64,000 bases of DNA, from NCBI GenBank assembly GCA_016199985.1, contig JACQFQ010000057.1:26112-90111 (forward strand), given 5' to 3'. Shown here in pieces: positions 17,330-25,459 of this stretch. The stretch is from Verrucomicrobiota bacterium (GTDB lineage: Bacteria > Verrucomicrobiota > Verrucomicrobiia > Limisphaerales > UBA11320). Position numbers and translations under genes: made by a program. Positions within the stretch are counted from its first letter, which is position 1, and each line of letters opens with the position of its first letter. The notes beneath the pieces were generated by a model. It was not told the DNA's origin and made no database searches. It was given only the letters and a program-made list of their open reading frames with translations.

Positions 17330-18148
17330 TCAGCCTTTCGCTCGCCGCTGTCGGGCCGCTTCGTACAGGAACGCCGTGCCGGCCATGGCCACGTTGAGCG
17401 AGTCCACCTCGTGGGCCATGGGGATGGCCACGGAGAGCGAGCAGGCTTCCAGCACCGGGGGCGAGATGCCTTCCCCCTCGCTTCCCAGAACGACGCAAAC
17501 ATCGCGCGTCAGGTCGATATGCGTGAGTTCCCGCCGCTCGGCGTGGGGGTGCGCGGCGACGCAGAGGACTCCGTGCTCCCGCAGCCAGAGGAGCGCTGCC
17601 CTCAGGTTCGACAGTTCGGCGACGGGCAGCCTCAGCACCGCGCCCATGGAACCCCGAACCGCCCGTCTCAAATACGGACTTGCCGACGCCTCGCCCTTCA
17701 GAAACCCCGTCGCGCCGAAGGCCGCCGCTGTGCGCATGAGCACCCCTACGTTCTCGGCGCTGGAAACGCCATCGATCGCCACCAGGAGCGAGGGGCGATC
17801 GCTCCTTCCAAACAGATCCGGCAACGTGGGAATGCTCGGCACGCGCCCGAGCGCCAGCACGCCTTGATACAGGTTGAAGCCGGTGAGCTCATCGAGCACT
17901 TCGAGCTCCCCCACGTAGACCGGGATCCGCTCGCGCCGAGCCGCGAGCAACGGCCGGTAATCCTCCACCCACCGCGGGGGCATGACGACGGACAGGATCT
18001 CCATCGGGCTTTCCACCAGCCTCCGCACGATCTTTTCGCCCTCCGCCACAAACAACCCCTGGCGACGGTGGTCCTCCTGGCGCCGCATCGTTCGGTAAGG
18101 CAGAAGCTCTGGATCGTCGAGGCTTGTGATCTTTCGTATCTCGTACAT
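17330..18148 (-). CDS. TrmH/SpoU-family RNA 2'-O-ribose methyltransferase
   Basis: The 272-residue product from ATG 18148 (MYEIRKITSLDDPELLPYRT) has an N-terminal substrate domain (RQGLFVAEGEKIVRRL) and the three SPOUT motifs: motif 1 SSAENVGVLMRTAAAFGATG, motif 2 CVVLGSEGEGISPPVL and motif 3 IPMAHEVDSLNVAMAGTAFL. These form the trefoil-knot SAM site. It should methylate a ribose 2'-OH in tRNA or rRNA; the exact site cannot be told. The frame is open upstream to 18226, but that part lacks family similarity. It is followed on the same strand by other minus genes and converges with the signalling cluster. Confidence 0.88.
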   Translation of the reverse strand: MYEIRKITSLDDPELLPYRTMRRQEDHRRQGLFVAEGEKIVRRLVESPMEILSVVMPPRWVEDYRPLLAARRERIPVYVGELEVLDELTGFNLYQGVLALGRVPSIPTLPDLFGRSDRPSLLVAIDGVSSAENVGVLMRTAAAFGATGFLKGEASASPYLRRAVRGSMGAVLRLPVAELSNLRAALLWLREHGVLCVAAHPHAERRELTHIDLTRDVCVVLGSEGEGISPPVLEACSLSVAIPMAHEVDSLNVAMAGTAFLYEAARQRRAKG

Positions 18149-18170
18149 GGGGCTGGCGGCGGACGGATTG

Positions 18171-19022
18171 TTAGAAGGATCCGGGGGGCTCGCCTCGGAG
18201 CCAATCGCTGAAACGCGGCAGCTCAACGCCCGGCAGGCGCAGGGCCTTTGCGATGTTCAGGGTGGTGTCCGGCGGGCGGGGCGCGCCCGAATAATCGCGC
18301 AGCGACGTCTTGCGCGTTCGCGGCTTCAGCTCCGGCCAGCGGCGGCTCATCAGCTCCCCGATCTCCCATCGCGACAACTTCTCCGCGCCCGCGACATGAT
18401 AGACCCCGGCCTTGCCCTCGAGAGCGATCCGCCACGCGGTGGCCGCCGTGAATCGGGCGTGGATCGGGCTTCTGAACTCGTCCTCGAAGAGGTTCAAGGT
18501 CTGCCCTCGGGACCACGCCCGCAGCATCTGCTCGTTGAATCCCCGGTCGCCCGTCGGCGAGCGACCTCCGTTCAAGGAGGTTCGGATCACCATGTGCCGG
18601 GGATTGGCCAGCACGATCGCCTCCGCCTCCGCTTTCGTCGCGCCATAGACCCCGATCGGGTTCACCGGCGCATCCTCATCGTAGTCCCCGGTCCTGCCGT
18701 CGAAGACTTGATCGGTCGAGAAGAACAGGAACGGGATGTCCGCCGCGGCCTCCGCAAGACACCGCGTGATCTCCACGTTCTGGCGGCGCGCCTCCTTCGG
18801 ATCGGCTTCGCACGCCGGGCTGCGGCTCATCGCGGCGCAGTGGATCACGAGCCCCGGCTTGGCGCTGTGGAATGCGCCTCGCACGGCGCGGAAGTCGGCG
18901 AGGTCGAAATGAGCGCGCGTGATCGGCGCCAGGGTCCATGTCGGCGCGAGCGCCCGGCCGGCTTGCACGATATGGCTGCCGATCAATCCTCCGGCGCCTG
19001 TCACCCACGCGATGGAAATCAT
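18171..19022 (-). CDS. RmlD-like NAD(P)-dependent sugar epimerase/reductase
   Basis: The 283-residue protein has a Rossmann N-terminus VTGAGGLIGSHIVQAG, the strand VIHCAAMSRSPACE, the substrate-site serine region FLFFSTDQVFDG, and the catalytic YGATKAEAEAIVL (Tyr-x-x-x-Lys). RTSLNGG and the tail LSRWEIGELMSRRW resemble dTDP-4-dehydrorhamnose reductase (RmlD) and relatives. No other rhamnose genes lie nearby, so the substrate is open. The ATG at 19022 gives a normal short lead before the glycine loop. It lies 22 bp upstream of the methyltransferase gene on the same strand and may be co-transcribed with it. Confidence 0.8.
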   Translation of the reverse strand: MISIAWVTGAGGLIGSHIVQAGRALAPTWTLAPITRAHFDLADFRAVRGAFHSAKPGLVIHCAAMSRSPACEADPKEARRQNVEITRCLAEAAADIPFLFFSTDQVFDGRTGDYDEDAPVNPIGVYGATKAEAEAIVLANPRHMVIRTSLNGGRSPTGDRGFNEQMLRAWSRGQTLNLFEDEFRSPIHARFTAATAWRIALEGKAGVYHVAGAEKLSRWEIGELMSRRWPELKPRTRKTSLRDYSGAPRPPDTTLNIAKALRLPGVELPRFSDWLRGEPPGSF

Positions 19023-19056
19023 ATCCGGGCCAATCCAGTGTTGATGCCTCGCGCGT

Positions 19057-19371
19057 CTAGCGCTTCGGCGACGCGCTAGCCCGGTTGAAGGCTTCCTCCA
19101 GCCAGGACAACCACTCGGCGCGCGTCTTGTGAGGCGGCGAGGGACTGTAATAACAGCCCCATTCGGTCAGAAGCCCCGCGAGATCCTCTTCTTTCGCGTG
19201 CTTTGCCCTGAGCGCGCCGATCTCCGCCGCGATCGCGTGGATCGTCGCGGCGGATGCCGTCTTCAAGTAGCGCGTCACCAGGGCGTCGGATCCGGCTGCT
19301 TCAGCCGTCCAGTCTTGATGAAAGTAGGCGCCGAGGAATTGGGCCAGCCGGGGATACGATGTCGCGCTCAT
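19057..19371 (-). CDS. CdiI-like immunity protein (cognate of the RNase A-like toxin)
   Basis: The 104-residue acidic/aromatic protein reads MSATSYPRLAQFLGAYFHQD, then a helical middle (IHAIAAEIGALRAKHAKEED) and WGCYYSPSPPHKTRAEWLSW. The Y.QL..FLG.YFHQDW opening matches the family of contact-dependent-inhibition immunity proteins (CdiI_2 type, from memory). The ATG overlaps the stop of the upstream toxin gene as ATGA, so the two are co-translated in toxin-then-immunity order. It should bind and block the toxin in the cytoplasm or before secretion. Its own promoter, if any, was not seen. Note that it has no signal peptide, whereas the toxin does. Confidence 0.65.
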   Translation of the reverse strand: MSATSYPRLAQFLGAYFHQDWTAEAAGSDALVTRYLKTASAATIHAIAAEIGALRAKHAKEEDLAGLLTEWGCYYSPSPPHKTRAEWLSWLEEAFNRASASPKR

Positions 19372-19907
19372 AGCTCAGGATAACCGGTCAGGATTCTCCA
19401 ACCGCCTTCGAATGTTCGATCGCGAACCAGCACCAGCCGCACTCGGAAAGCCTGTCGAGGCGACGCCGCCCCTCGGCTGACGCTGATGCCGACCGGATTC
19501 GAATGCCGATACGAAAACGCCAGGCGCTCTTCCGACCCGCGGAGCCAGGATTGGATTCTCAGGCGCTCGGATTTGAGCGCTCCGCCGATCGCGGCGTCGG
19601 CCGCGGCCCGGTCCGTGAAGGACGATGCGGCCGAGATGTGGGAGTCGGAGGCGAGGCGCTGACGGAGCTGCTCGGGGGTTTTGCCGACGTGGCGGCTGAG
19701 CAGATGCCCACCCGCCCGATCATTCGCCTCCAGGCTGCCGCCGGGAATCGCCGAGACGATGGCGTTGGTCGCCCGGTGCTCCGCCACCGCGGACGTCGCC
19801 GCGGGGAGAGTCCATCCGGCGAGAAGAGAGCACAGCAGAGCGAGAGCTAGACATGTGATGCTCCTGCGTGGACAGAAGCCGGCGGGGTTGGGCCGGTTTT
19901 GACTCAT
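19368..19907 (-). CDS. Exported RNase A-like toxin (CdiA-CT ribonuclease domain)
   Basis: The 179-residue product from ATG 19907 has a signal-peptide-like N-terminus (CPRRSITCLALALLCSLLAG) and then a single domain of the bacterial RNase A-like type: GGHLLSRHVGKTPEQLRQRL, SAASSFTDRAAADAAI, IQSWLRGSEERLAF and the end GGWRILTGYPEL. Candidate active-site residues are His73, Arg84, Thr174 and Tyr176. Their spacing (11, 90, 2) equals that recalled for the CDI toxin of Yersinia kristensenii (His175, Arg186, Thr276, Tyr278). The signal peptide lacks a lipobox Cys (LLAGW). An ATG at 19931 is an alternative start. The stop overlaps the immunity gene (ATGA). It appears to be a free-standing secreted ribonuclease, not part of a large CdiA. 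Confidence 0.75.
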   Translation of the reverse strand: MSQNRPNPAGFCPRRSITCLALALLCSLLAGWTLPAATSAVAEHRATNAIVSAIPGGSLEANDRAGGHLLSRHVGKTPEQLRQRLASDSHISAASSFTDRAAADAAIGGALKSERLRIQSWLRGSEERLAFSYRHSNPVGISVSRGAASPRQAFRVRLVLVRDRTFEGGWRILTGYPEL

Positions 19908-20043
19908 TCGTGTGAGACAAGTCGAGCGCATGAATTCGCGCAGAGTTGGCGAACCGAGGTTGAAGTTCAAGTTCAACCCTCTTGTGTTAACCGCCCTAGG
20001 TTCGTCTTCAGCCTCCCGCCCCGGGCCTCCGCGCTCCAAAGGT

Positions 20044-20079
20044 GAAAACAAAAAGCGCGCGCGGTCTCCCGCGCGCGCT
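20044..20079 (-). terminator. Rho-independent terminator of the double HMA-like gene
   Basis: On the minus strand an 11-bp stem (AGCGCGCGCGG, loop GAGA, CCGCGCGCGCT; bases 20079-20054) is followed by TTTTTGTTTT. It lies 23 bp after the stop of the gene at 20103-20624 and would shield the toxin gene from that transcript. Confidence 0.85.
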
Positions 20080-20102
20080 GCTCAGAATAGTCGGATGTCC
20101 GC

Positions 20103-20624
20103 TTACTTGCCGACCTTGCCGGTCAGGCCGGCTTTGTTCAGGGCGCCGATGACATCCTTGGGGCTGAAGTCCCCGGTCACTTCGAAGGACTCAGCGCCCT
20201 TCGCTGCGGTGTTGGCCTTCACGCCATCCACCTTCGAGATCGCGTCGTTCACAGCCGTGACGCATTTGGCGCAGCACAGATGAACTCCGTTGAGCTTGAG
20301 GGATTGGACGTTCGCCTTCTTGGCGCCCGCGTGGGCCTTGACCTTGATTTGGGAGTCGCTGGCGACGCCGAAGTAGCCGGCGGCGACGAGGGCGTCGACC
20401 GCTTTCTGGGCGGTCGCTGTGTCGGCGGCCTTGATGGTGATGGTCCGGGCGTCCTTGTCGGTATCTGAGGTGGCGCCCGTGACGCTGGTGACGGCTTTGT
20501 CAGCCCCTTTGACGCAGTTGCCGCAGCAAAGATGGACGCCGGTCAGCTTGACGCTGGTTTCGGCATGGGCGGTGAGGGTGGCGGTGGCGATAACAAGGGT
20601 GGCGAGTGTGAGCAGATTTTTCAT
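20103..20624 (-). CDS. Exported protein with two CCxxC heavy-metal-associated-like domains
   Basis: The 173-residue protein starts with a signal peptide (MKNLLTLATLVIATATLTAHA, probable cleavage near residue 21). Two repeats of a ferredoxin-like HMA fold follow: residues ~24-88 (VKLTGVHLCCGNCVKGADKA; Cys33, Cys34, Cys37) and ~107-173 (LKLNGVHLCCAKCVTAVNDA; Cys117, Cys118, Cys121). The classic GMTCxxC is replaced by GVHLCCxxC, so a third thiol may take part. It is probably periplasmic and could bind Cu, Zn, Hg or Ni, or act as a metallochaperone; no transporter is next to it. A Rho-independent terminator follows. The ATG at 20624 is certain from the signal peptide. Confidence 0.8.
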   Translation of the reverse strand: MKNLLTLATLVIATATLTAHAETSVKLTGVHLCCGNCVKGADKAVTSVTGATSDTDKDARTITIKAADTATAQKAVDALVAAGYFGVASDSQIKVKAHAGAKKANVQSLKLNGVHLCCAKCVTAVNDAISKVDGVKANTAAKGAESFEVTGDFSPKDVIGALNKAGLTGKVGK

Positions 20625-20781
20625 GGCAGATCAGGTTGATGGCAATGTAGAGCCGGGTTTTGGACGGCGCGTCCAAAGGGCTATTCAATCTGGGGCGGTC
20701 AATCAATCAATATCTGTCGCGACATCCCCCCATCGGCGGCTGGGCTTGCCTTCCCTGAAGGGTCTGTTGGAAGGTCCGTTG

Positions 20782-21177
20782 ATGAGCGCCACGGTTTCCG
20801 TCGAGTTTTTGAAGTGTTTTGTCGATTCGCGAGGGATCTTGTTTGAGCCCATCGAGGCCGTGGATATGGCTGAGCAGAGGAATGCTCACGTGGTCATTAC
20901 GACGCCGGGACAAGTGAGGGGGAACCACCGGCATCCCCGGGGTCGCGAGGTGTGCGTGGTGATGGGGCCGGCGTTGGTGAGGACGAAGGACGGCGAGGGG
21001 ACGAGGGACTTCACGGTCGAGTCGGGGGTTGTCGCGCGCTTCATTTTTCCGCCTGGCGCGGCGCACGCGATTCAGAACACCGGTTCGTTTCCGCAGACGT
21101 TGGTGTCGTTCAACAACCTCCCGCGCGACCCCGACCATCCCGACGTTGAGCGCGAGGTTCTGATCCCCTCGGCGTAG
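20782..21177 (+). CDS. Cupin-fold protein, sugar-isomerase/capsule-type
   Basis: The 131-residue product from ATG 20782 (MSATVSVEFLKCFVDSRG) has a single cupin barrel: motif 1 HRHPRGREVCVVMGPAL (His and Glu metal ligands) and motif 2 FPPGAAHAIQNTGSFPQTLV. It ends NNLPRDPDHPDVEREVLIP. The layout resembles WxcM/FdtA-type sugar 3,4-ketoisomerases and the C-terminal domain of CapF-like enzymes. The frame is open upstream to 20419, but that region overlaps the divergent metal-binding gene and is unlike protein. Function is inferred from the fold only. It is the first gene before the three CNNM-type proteins. Confidence 0.7.
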   Translation: MSATVSVEFLKCFVDSRGILFEPIEAVDMAEQRNAHVVITTPGQVRGNHRHPRGREVCVVMGPALVRTKDGEGTRDFTVESGVVARFIFPPGAAHAIQNTGSFPQTLVSFNNLPRDPDHPDVEREVLIPSA

Positions 21178-21228
21178 AGCCGCCTTTTTTATTGGTTCGG
21201 CGGGGCCTGTCTTCAATACTCATCGCGC

Positions 21229-22470
21229 ATGGGGCTGATGGCCTATCTCGTAGTCTCAGGAATATTGATCTGCGCCGCGGCGAGCTTCTTCTTCGCTCTG
21301 GCCGAGACTGCGCTCTTCGCGCTCGGAAAGATGCGCGCCCGTCAACTGGGCGAATCCACGTCTGTCGAAGGGCGGCTTGTCGCCCGCATGCTCGAGCAGC
21401 CCATGGATCTTCTTGGGTCCATCGTCCTCGGCAACACGCTCGCCAACGCGGGCATTGTCGCGCTCTCCCTGGCGCCGGTTCTCTCGGGGGAATGGCCTCT
21501 GGGCGCGACCTTGGTCTCGGCTTTCCTCACCGTGCTTCTTTGGGGAGAGGTGCTGCCCAAGACGCTCGCGGTTCGATCGCCGGAGCGATGGGCGCTTTGG
21601 ATCGCGCGTCCGATGTTTTGGGTGGAGCAGTTGGCCCGTCCTTTCCAAAAAGTCTTCCAGAGCCTGAACGCGAGGATCCTCGCCACGCTGGTCCCCCGGT
21701 CCATCAAGCCCCAGAACCTCCTGACGGATCAGGACTATCATGAGCTGCTCGACATGGCCTTCCAGCAGGGGGCTCTCGCCCAGCGGGAGAAGGACATCAT
21801 TTTGCAGGTGATCGGGCTGGACCAGAAGACCGCTCGGGACGTGATGCGCCCGCGCTCCAGCATGGCGTCGATCTCGGCGGAAGCGACGCTCGATGAGATG
21901 TTGGAGGCGGCCCGTAGGCACCGGCGTCGCCGCCTACCGCTCTACGACCAGTCGCCCGACACGATCGTCGGCATCCTGGACACGCAAAAGCTGCTGCTCG
22001 ATCCCCAGGGGGATCTGGACGAGGCGATCGAGCTGCCGTCCTTCGTGCCCGAGACCATGAACCTGCTGAAGCTGCTGCACAGCCTGCAGCGACAGAAGCG
22101 CGGGCTGGTGGTGGTGCTGGACGAGTTCGGTGGCGCCGCCGGGATCGTGAGGCTTGAGGACATCCTGGCGGAGATCATCGGAGTGATCCGCGACGAGGGC
22201 GAGGTTCAGGGCTTCCTGATGGAACGGCTCGGCCGCGGCAAGTGGCGGGTGAACGCGACGATGCGGCTGGATGACTTCCGGCGCGAGTATCCCGCCCTCG
22301 GCGAGGTGGAGGACGTCGACACGCTTGGCGGGCTCGTGCTGAAGATGATGGAAGTGGTGCCGCTCCCGGGGCAGAGCGTGCGGTGTTTCGGATTGAAGCT
22401 GACGGTCCGTCAGGCGGAGGAACGGCGGATTCGCGAGCTGCTGGTGGAGGAGGTTCACAAGTCCGCATGA
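21229..22470 (+). CDS. CNNM/CorC-type membrane protein with CBS pair, copy 1
   Basis: The 413-residue protein has a CNNM (DUF21) membrane domain in residues ~5-190 (SFFFALAETALFALGKMRAR; GNTLANAGIVALS; WGEVLPKTLAVRSPERWAL), two CBS motifs in ~200-330 (VMRPRSSMASISAEATLDEM; FGGAAGIVRLEDILAEIIG) and a C-terminal CorC_HlyC domain (WRVNATMRLDDFRREYPAL ... DTLGGLVLKMMEVVPLPGQ). Relatives work in Mg2+/Co2+ handling or unknown membrane functions; 'hemolysin' in the family name is historical. Start at ATG 21229; MAYLVV at the fourth codon is an alternative. The stop overlaps the next gene by ATGA. Confidence 0.88.
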   Translation: MGLMAYLVVSGILICAAASFFFALAETALFALGKMRARQLGESTSVEGRLVARMLEQPMDLLGSIVLGNTLANAGIVALSLAPVLSGEWPLGATLVSAFLTVLLWGEVLPKTLAVRSPERWALWIARPMFWVEQLARPFQKVFQSLNARILATLVPRSIKPQNLLTDQDYHELLDMAFQQGALAQREKDIILQVIGLDQKTARDVMRPRSSMASISAEATLDEMLEAARRHRRRRLPLYDQSPDTIVGILDTQKLLLDPQGDLDEAIELPSFVPETMNLLKLLHSLQRQKRGLVVVLDEFGGAAGIVRLEDILAEIIGVIRDEGEVQGFLMERLGRGKWRVNATMRLDDFRREYPALGEVEDVDTLGGLVLKMMEVVPLPGQSVRCFGLKLTVRQAEERRIRELLVEEVHKSA

Positions 22471-23459
22471 GCCCCGGTCTCTTCACCCTGTGCTTTCTGG
22501 CAAGCCTCGGCCTTTCGTTCCTGATGTCGGGGATGGAGGCGGGCGTTTTCGCGATGAGCCGACTCCGGATTCGGCAGAAAGTTCGCGCGGGCAACCTCCA
22601 CGGCGTGGCCTTGCTCGATTATCTCCAACATCCGGAGCATTTCCTCTGGACGATCCTGGTCGGCAACACTCTCGCGAACTTTGCCGCGGTGACCATGGGG
22701 GTTTTGTCCCTGGCCGATGTGCCCTGGCTGGCGTCCCGCCCGCCCTGTCTCTGGAGCGTCGTGGTGCTCTCGGTCCTGGTGTTTTACGCGCTGTGCGACC
22801 TGCTGCCCAAGATGCTTTTCCGCACCTACCCCAATCGGCTCAGCATGGCGATGACCACTCCGTTTCGAACGGTGTACTGGCTGATGCGTCCCCTGGTCTG
22901 GGGGGTTGAGTGGCTCGCGCGCGGCCTGTTGCGCGTCACGGGCGGCGCCCGGTTCACCGGGCATCTCTTCGGCAATCGCGACGAGCTGCGGCTCCTGATG
23001 CAGGAGACGGGGCAGTCGCTCAGCTCGGAGGAACGGGCGATGATCAATCGCGTCCTGGACCTGCAGAATCGCGGCGTCGGGGAAATCGCCATTCCCATGG
23101 AACGGGTGGCGATGGTGGCCGCGGACGCTCCTCTCTCCGCCTTGGTCGATCTGCGGCGCGAGCGCGGCTTCAGCCGCTACCCGGTGTTTCGCCAGGAGGG
23201 AGGCCGTCGGGTCGTGGCGGGCTTCGCCAACTGCAAGCGCGTGCTCTATGAAAAGAACCTGGACCTTCGCCGTCCGGTCTCGGATTTCCTAAAGCCCGGC
23301 GTCTTCCTCGACGCCGGGACCAGGCTGGACACGGCTCTGCGGCAGATGCAGCGGACCGGCGTCCGACTCGCCATCGTCCTCGGGGAGGACAAGCGGGAGA
23401 TGGGCGTTGTGAGCCTGGCCGATATCCTGGGAACCATCTTTGGCGAGGTGCGCCTGTGA
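22467..23459 (+). CDS. CNNM-type membrane protein with CBS domains, copy 2 (shortened)
   Basis: The 330-residue protein starts at ATG 22467, overlapping the previous gene (ATGA). It has the CNNM membrane domain (LGLSFLMSGMEAGVFAMSRL; GNTLANFAAVTMGVLSL; LCDLLPKMLFRTYPNRLS) and a CBS pair ending MGVVSLADILGTIFGEVRL, then stops. The CorC_HlyC domain of copies 1 and 3 is missing. The stop overlaps the GTG of copy 3. A shortened member between two full members suggests a hetero-oligomer. Confidence 0.85.
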   Translation: MSPGLFTLCFLASLGLSFLMSGMEAGVFAMSRLRIRQKVRAGNLHGVALLDYLQHPEHFLWTILVGNTLANFAAVTMGVLSLADVPWLASRPPCLWSVVVLSVLVFYALCDLLPKMLFRTYPNRLSMAMTTPFRTVYWLMRPLVWGVEWLARGLLRVTGGARFTGHLFGNRDELRLLMQETGQSLSSEERAMINRVLDLQNRGVGEIAIPMERVAMVAADAPLSALVDLRRERGFSRYPVFRQEGGRRVVAGFANCKRVLYEKNLDLRRPVSDFLKPGVFLDAGTRLDTALRQMQRTGVRLAIVLGEDKREMGVVSLADILGTIFGEVRL

Positions 23460-24829
23460 ACGGCGGAGGGTTCGACATCGGGCTGCTCGCGCTGAAGCTG
23501 TTCGCGGTGGCTCTGCTGGTGCTTCTGAACGGATTCTTCGTGGCGGCGGAGTTTGCGCTGGTGAAGGTCCGTGATTCACAGCTCCGGCCTCTGGTGCTGA
23601 AGGGACACCGTCGCGCCAGAATCGCGCAGCTCATCCTGGGCAACCTGGACTCCTCCCTCAGCGCCTGCCAGCTGGGCATCACGCTGGCCAGCCTGGGACT
23701 CGGCTGGATTGGGGAGCCCGTGTTCGAGGCTTTGCTCCAGCCGGCCATGGATCTGATCGGCATGACTGCGGCAAATCTGGGACCGACCGCCGCGCGTCTC
23801 CGGCACTTCCTCGCGGTGGTGACCGGATTCGGCTCGCTGACTTTTCTTCACATCGTTGTGGGCGAACAGGCGCCCAAATGGCTGGCGATCCAGCGCCCTC
23901 TGCCCACGGCTCTTTGGGTCGTGGAGCCGCTTCGATGGTTCCATGTCGTCTCCTATCCCTTCATCTGGGTCTTGAATCACTCTTCGTTGTGGTTCTTGCG
24001 GCAGGCGGGTTTGCAGCCGCAGTCGGAGTCCGAGTCGAGCCACTCCGACGACGAGCTGCGGATCCTTTTTGCCGAGGCGCACAAGCAGAGGGGCGCAACC
24101 GCCTTGGGGCGCGCGATCGTGATGAACGCGCTGGACCTCAAGGACCGCATCGCCCGGGAAGTCATGCGCCCGCGCTCGGAGATCGCGGCGATGAGCGCCG
24201 ATTCGTCCATCGCTGAATGCCTGGAGCTTGCGGAGAAAACCCGTTTCTCGCGATTTCCCCTGTGCGAGGAAGGCGACCTGGATCGGACCATCGGCGTACT
24301 CCATATCAAGGATCTCTACAGCCTCCGAAACCAGGCCGCGTCGGCCCGGGATCTTCGGAGGGCGTCGCGGAAGCTCGTCTATATTCCCGAAACCGCGCGT
24401 CTTGAAACGGTCCTCCAGATCTTCCTCGATCGAAAGCTCCACTGCGCGATCGTCGTCGATGAGTATGGAGGCACGGTGGGGTTGCTGACGCTGGAGAACA
24501 TCCTCGAGGAACTCGTCGGACAGATCCAGGACGAGTTCGATTTGGAGAAGCCCACGGTCGTGCAGTTGGGGAAGGATCATTGGGAGATTCAGGGCCTTCT
24601 TCCACTCCATGAGCTCGCGGAGCTGGTCGGGGAGTCCCTGGACGCGGAGGACGTCACGACGGCGAGCGGGTGGGTGACGCAGCGGCTGGGCGGATTCCCT
24701 CGACGCGGGGATGTGGTGCGGATCGGGCTTTTCGAACTGCGCGTCGACGAGGCCGACGGCCGCCTGGTAAGCAAGCTGACTCTCCAGCGAGCCGCGCGGA
24801 CAGAGCCGGTCCCTCCGAGCAGGAGCTGA
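23456..24829 (+). CDS. CNNM/CorC-type membrane protein with CBS pair, copy 3
   Basis: The 457-residue protein starts at GTG 23456 (overlap GTGA). Its CNNM domain is typical (LLNGFFVAAEFALVKVRDSQ; LDSSLSACQLGITLASLGLG; FLHIVVGEQAPKWLAIQRP), with a CBS pair (VMRPRSEIAAMSADSSIAEC; DEYGGTVGLLTLENILEELV) and a CorC_HlyC end (WEIQGLLPLHELAELVGESL, then GDVVRIGLFELRVDEADG). The membrane part is closer to the main bacterial subfamily (Ser-rich ACQLGITL) than those of copies 1 and 2. All three genes overlap by 4 bp and are surely one translational unit. Confidence 0.9.
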   Translation: MNGGGFDIGLLALKLFAVALLVLLNGFFVAAEFALVKVRDSQLRPLVLKGHRRARIAQLILGNLDSSLSACQLGITLASLGLGWIGEPVFEALLQPAMDLIGMTAANLGPTAARLRHFLAVVTGFGSLTFLHIVVGEQAPKWLAIQRPLPTALWVVEPLRWFHVVSYPFIWVLNHSSLWFLRQAGLQPQSESESSHSDDELRILFAEAHKQRGATALGRAIVMNALDLKDRIAREVMRPRSEIAAMSADSSIAECLELAEKTRFSRFPLCEEGDLDRTIGVLHIKDLYSLRNQAASARDLRRASRKLVYIPETARLETVLQIFLDRKLHCAIVVDEYGGTVGLLTLENILEELVGQIQDEFDLEKPTVVQLGKDHWEIQGLLPLHELAELVGESLDAEDVTTASGWVTQRLGGFPRRGDVVRIGLFELRVDEADGRLVSKLTLQRAARTEPVPPSRS

Positions 24830-24849
24830 GGGCGCGCCGCTCCGGGCGA

Positions 24850-25317
24850 TCAGCGAGTGAGCGTGGCCTTGAGCGGAATGAAGGTGGCGGTCCCCGAGCG
24901 CGAGCCGGCCTGCACCAGCATGGTGTAGTTCACCCCCGCGACCAGCGGCTGCGGGAGCGCGTCCTCCGCCGGGGGATGCATTCCAGGGGGCGTCACTCCA
25001 TAGACGATCGCCTTCATCGGCCTTGAATTTGTCGCGGCCACCAGATGCCAGACCGGCGTCGGGAACTTCTCCGTCTTCAGGTCCTCGGTCTTGGTCACCT
25101 TGATCGTCGTCAGTTCGTATTTGCCGTCGAAGGCGAACGAGATGGGGAACACCGGCGCCTCTTCAAGGCCGCGCTTGGGATCAACCCTTTGGGGGATGGG
25201 ACGGTGCTGGACAAAAATCTGAATAGCCGGTTTACGGAACCAGTCAGTGAAAAAGCTGACGTAAACGATCGCCAGGATCAGCGCGATGAGCGGGAGCAAG
25301 GTTGAGCGGTTCTGCAT
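24850..25317 (-). CDS. Small membrane-anchored hypothetical protein
   Basis: The 155-residue protein has one N-terminal hydrophobic segment (LLPLIALILAIVYVSFFTDW) and a soluble C-terminal part with beta-rich sequence (APVFPISFAFDGKYELTTIK and VAGVNYTMLVQAGSRSG) and a Pro-rich stretch (GVTPPGMHPPAEDALPQP). No family was recognised. It faces the periplasm or outside if the segment acts as an anchor. The stop converges on the third CNNM gene 20 bp away. The region with the next gene (divergent, 142 bp) could hold promoters for both. Confidence 0.6.
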   Translation of the reverse strand: MQNRSTLLPLIALILAIVYVSFFTDWFRKPAIQIFVQHRPIPQRVDPKRGLEEAPVFPISFAFDGKYELTTIKVTKTEDLKTEKFPTPVWHLVAATNSRPMKAIVYGVTPPGMHPPAEDALPQPLVAGVNYTMLVQAGSRSGTATFIPLKATLTR

Positions 25318-25459
25318 GCCAGCTTAAGTGGACGGCGCTGATCGCCGATTATTCGACCGCGGGGCACATTCCCGAACGGTCGGCGGAGCCATCTGCCCCG
25401 TGGAATATCGGAGCGACGGCGGATCTCGGCGCCGATCGAGCTCTCACAACGTGAAGACA

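Noticed and set aside
14856..17498. A long minus-strand open frame across the signalling genes
   Set aside because: The plus-strand genes have clear receiver and kinase motifs; the antisense frame has none.
19368..19907. Lipoprotein signal on the RNase A-like toxin
   Set aside because: The position of the lipobox Cys is Trp (LLAGW), so an ordinary signal peptide is more likely.
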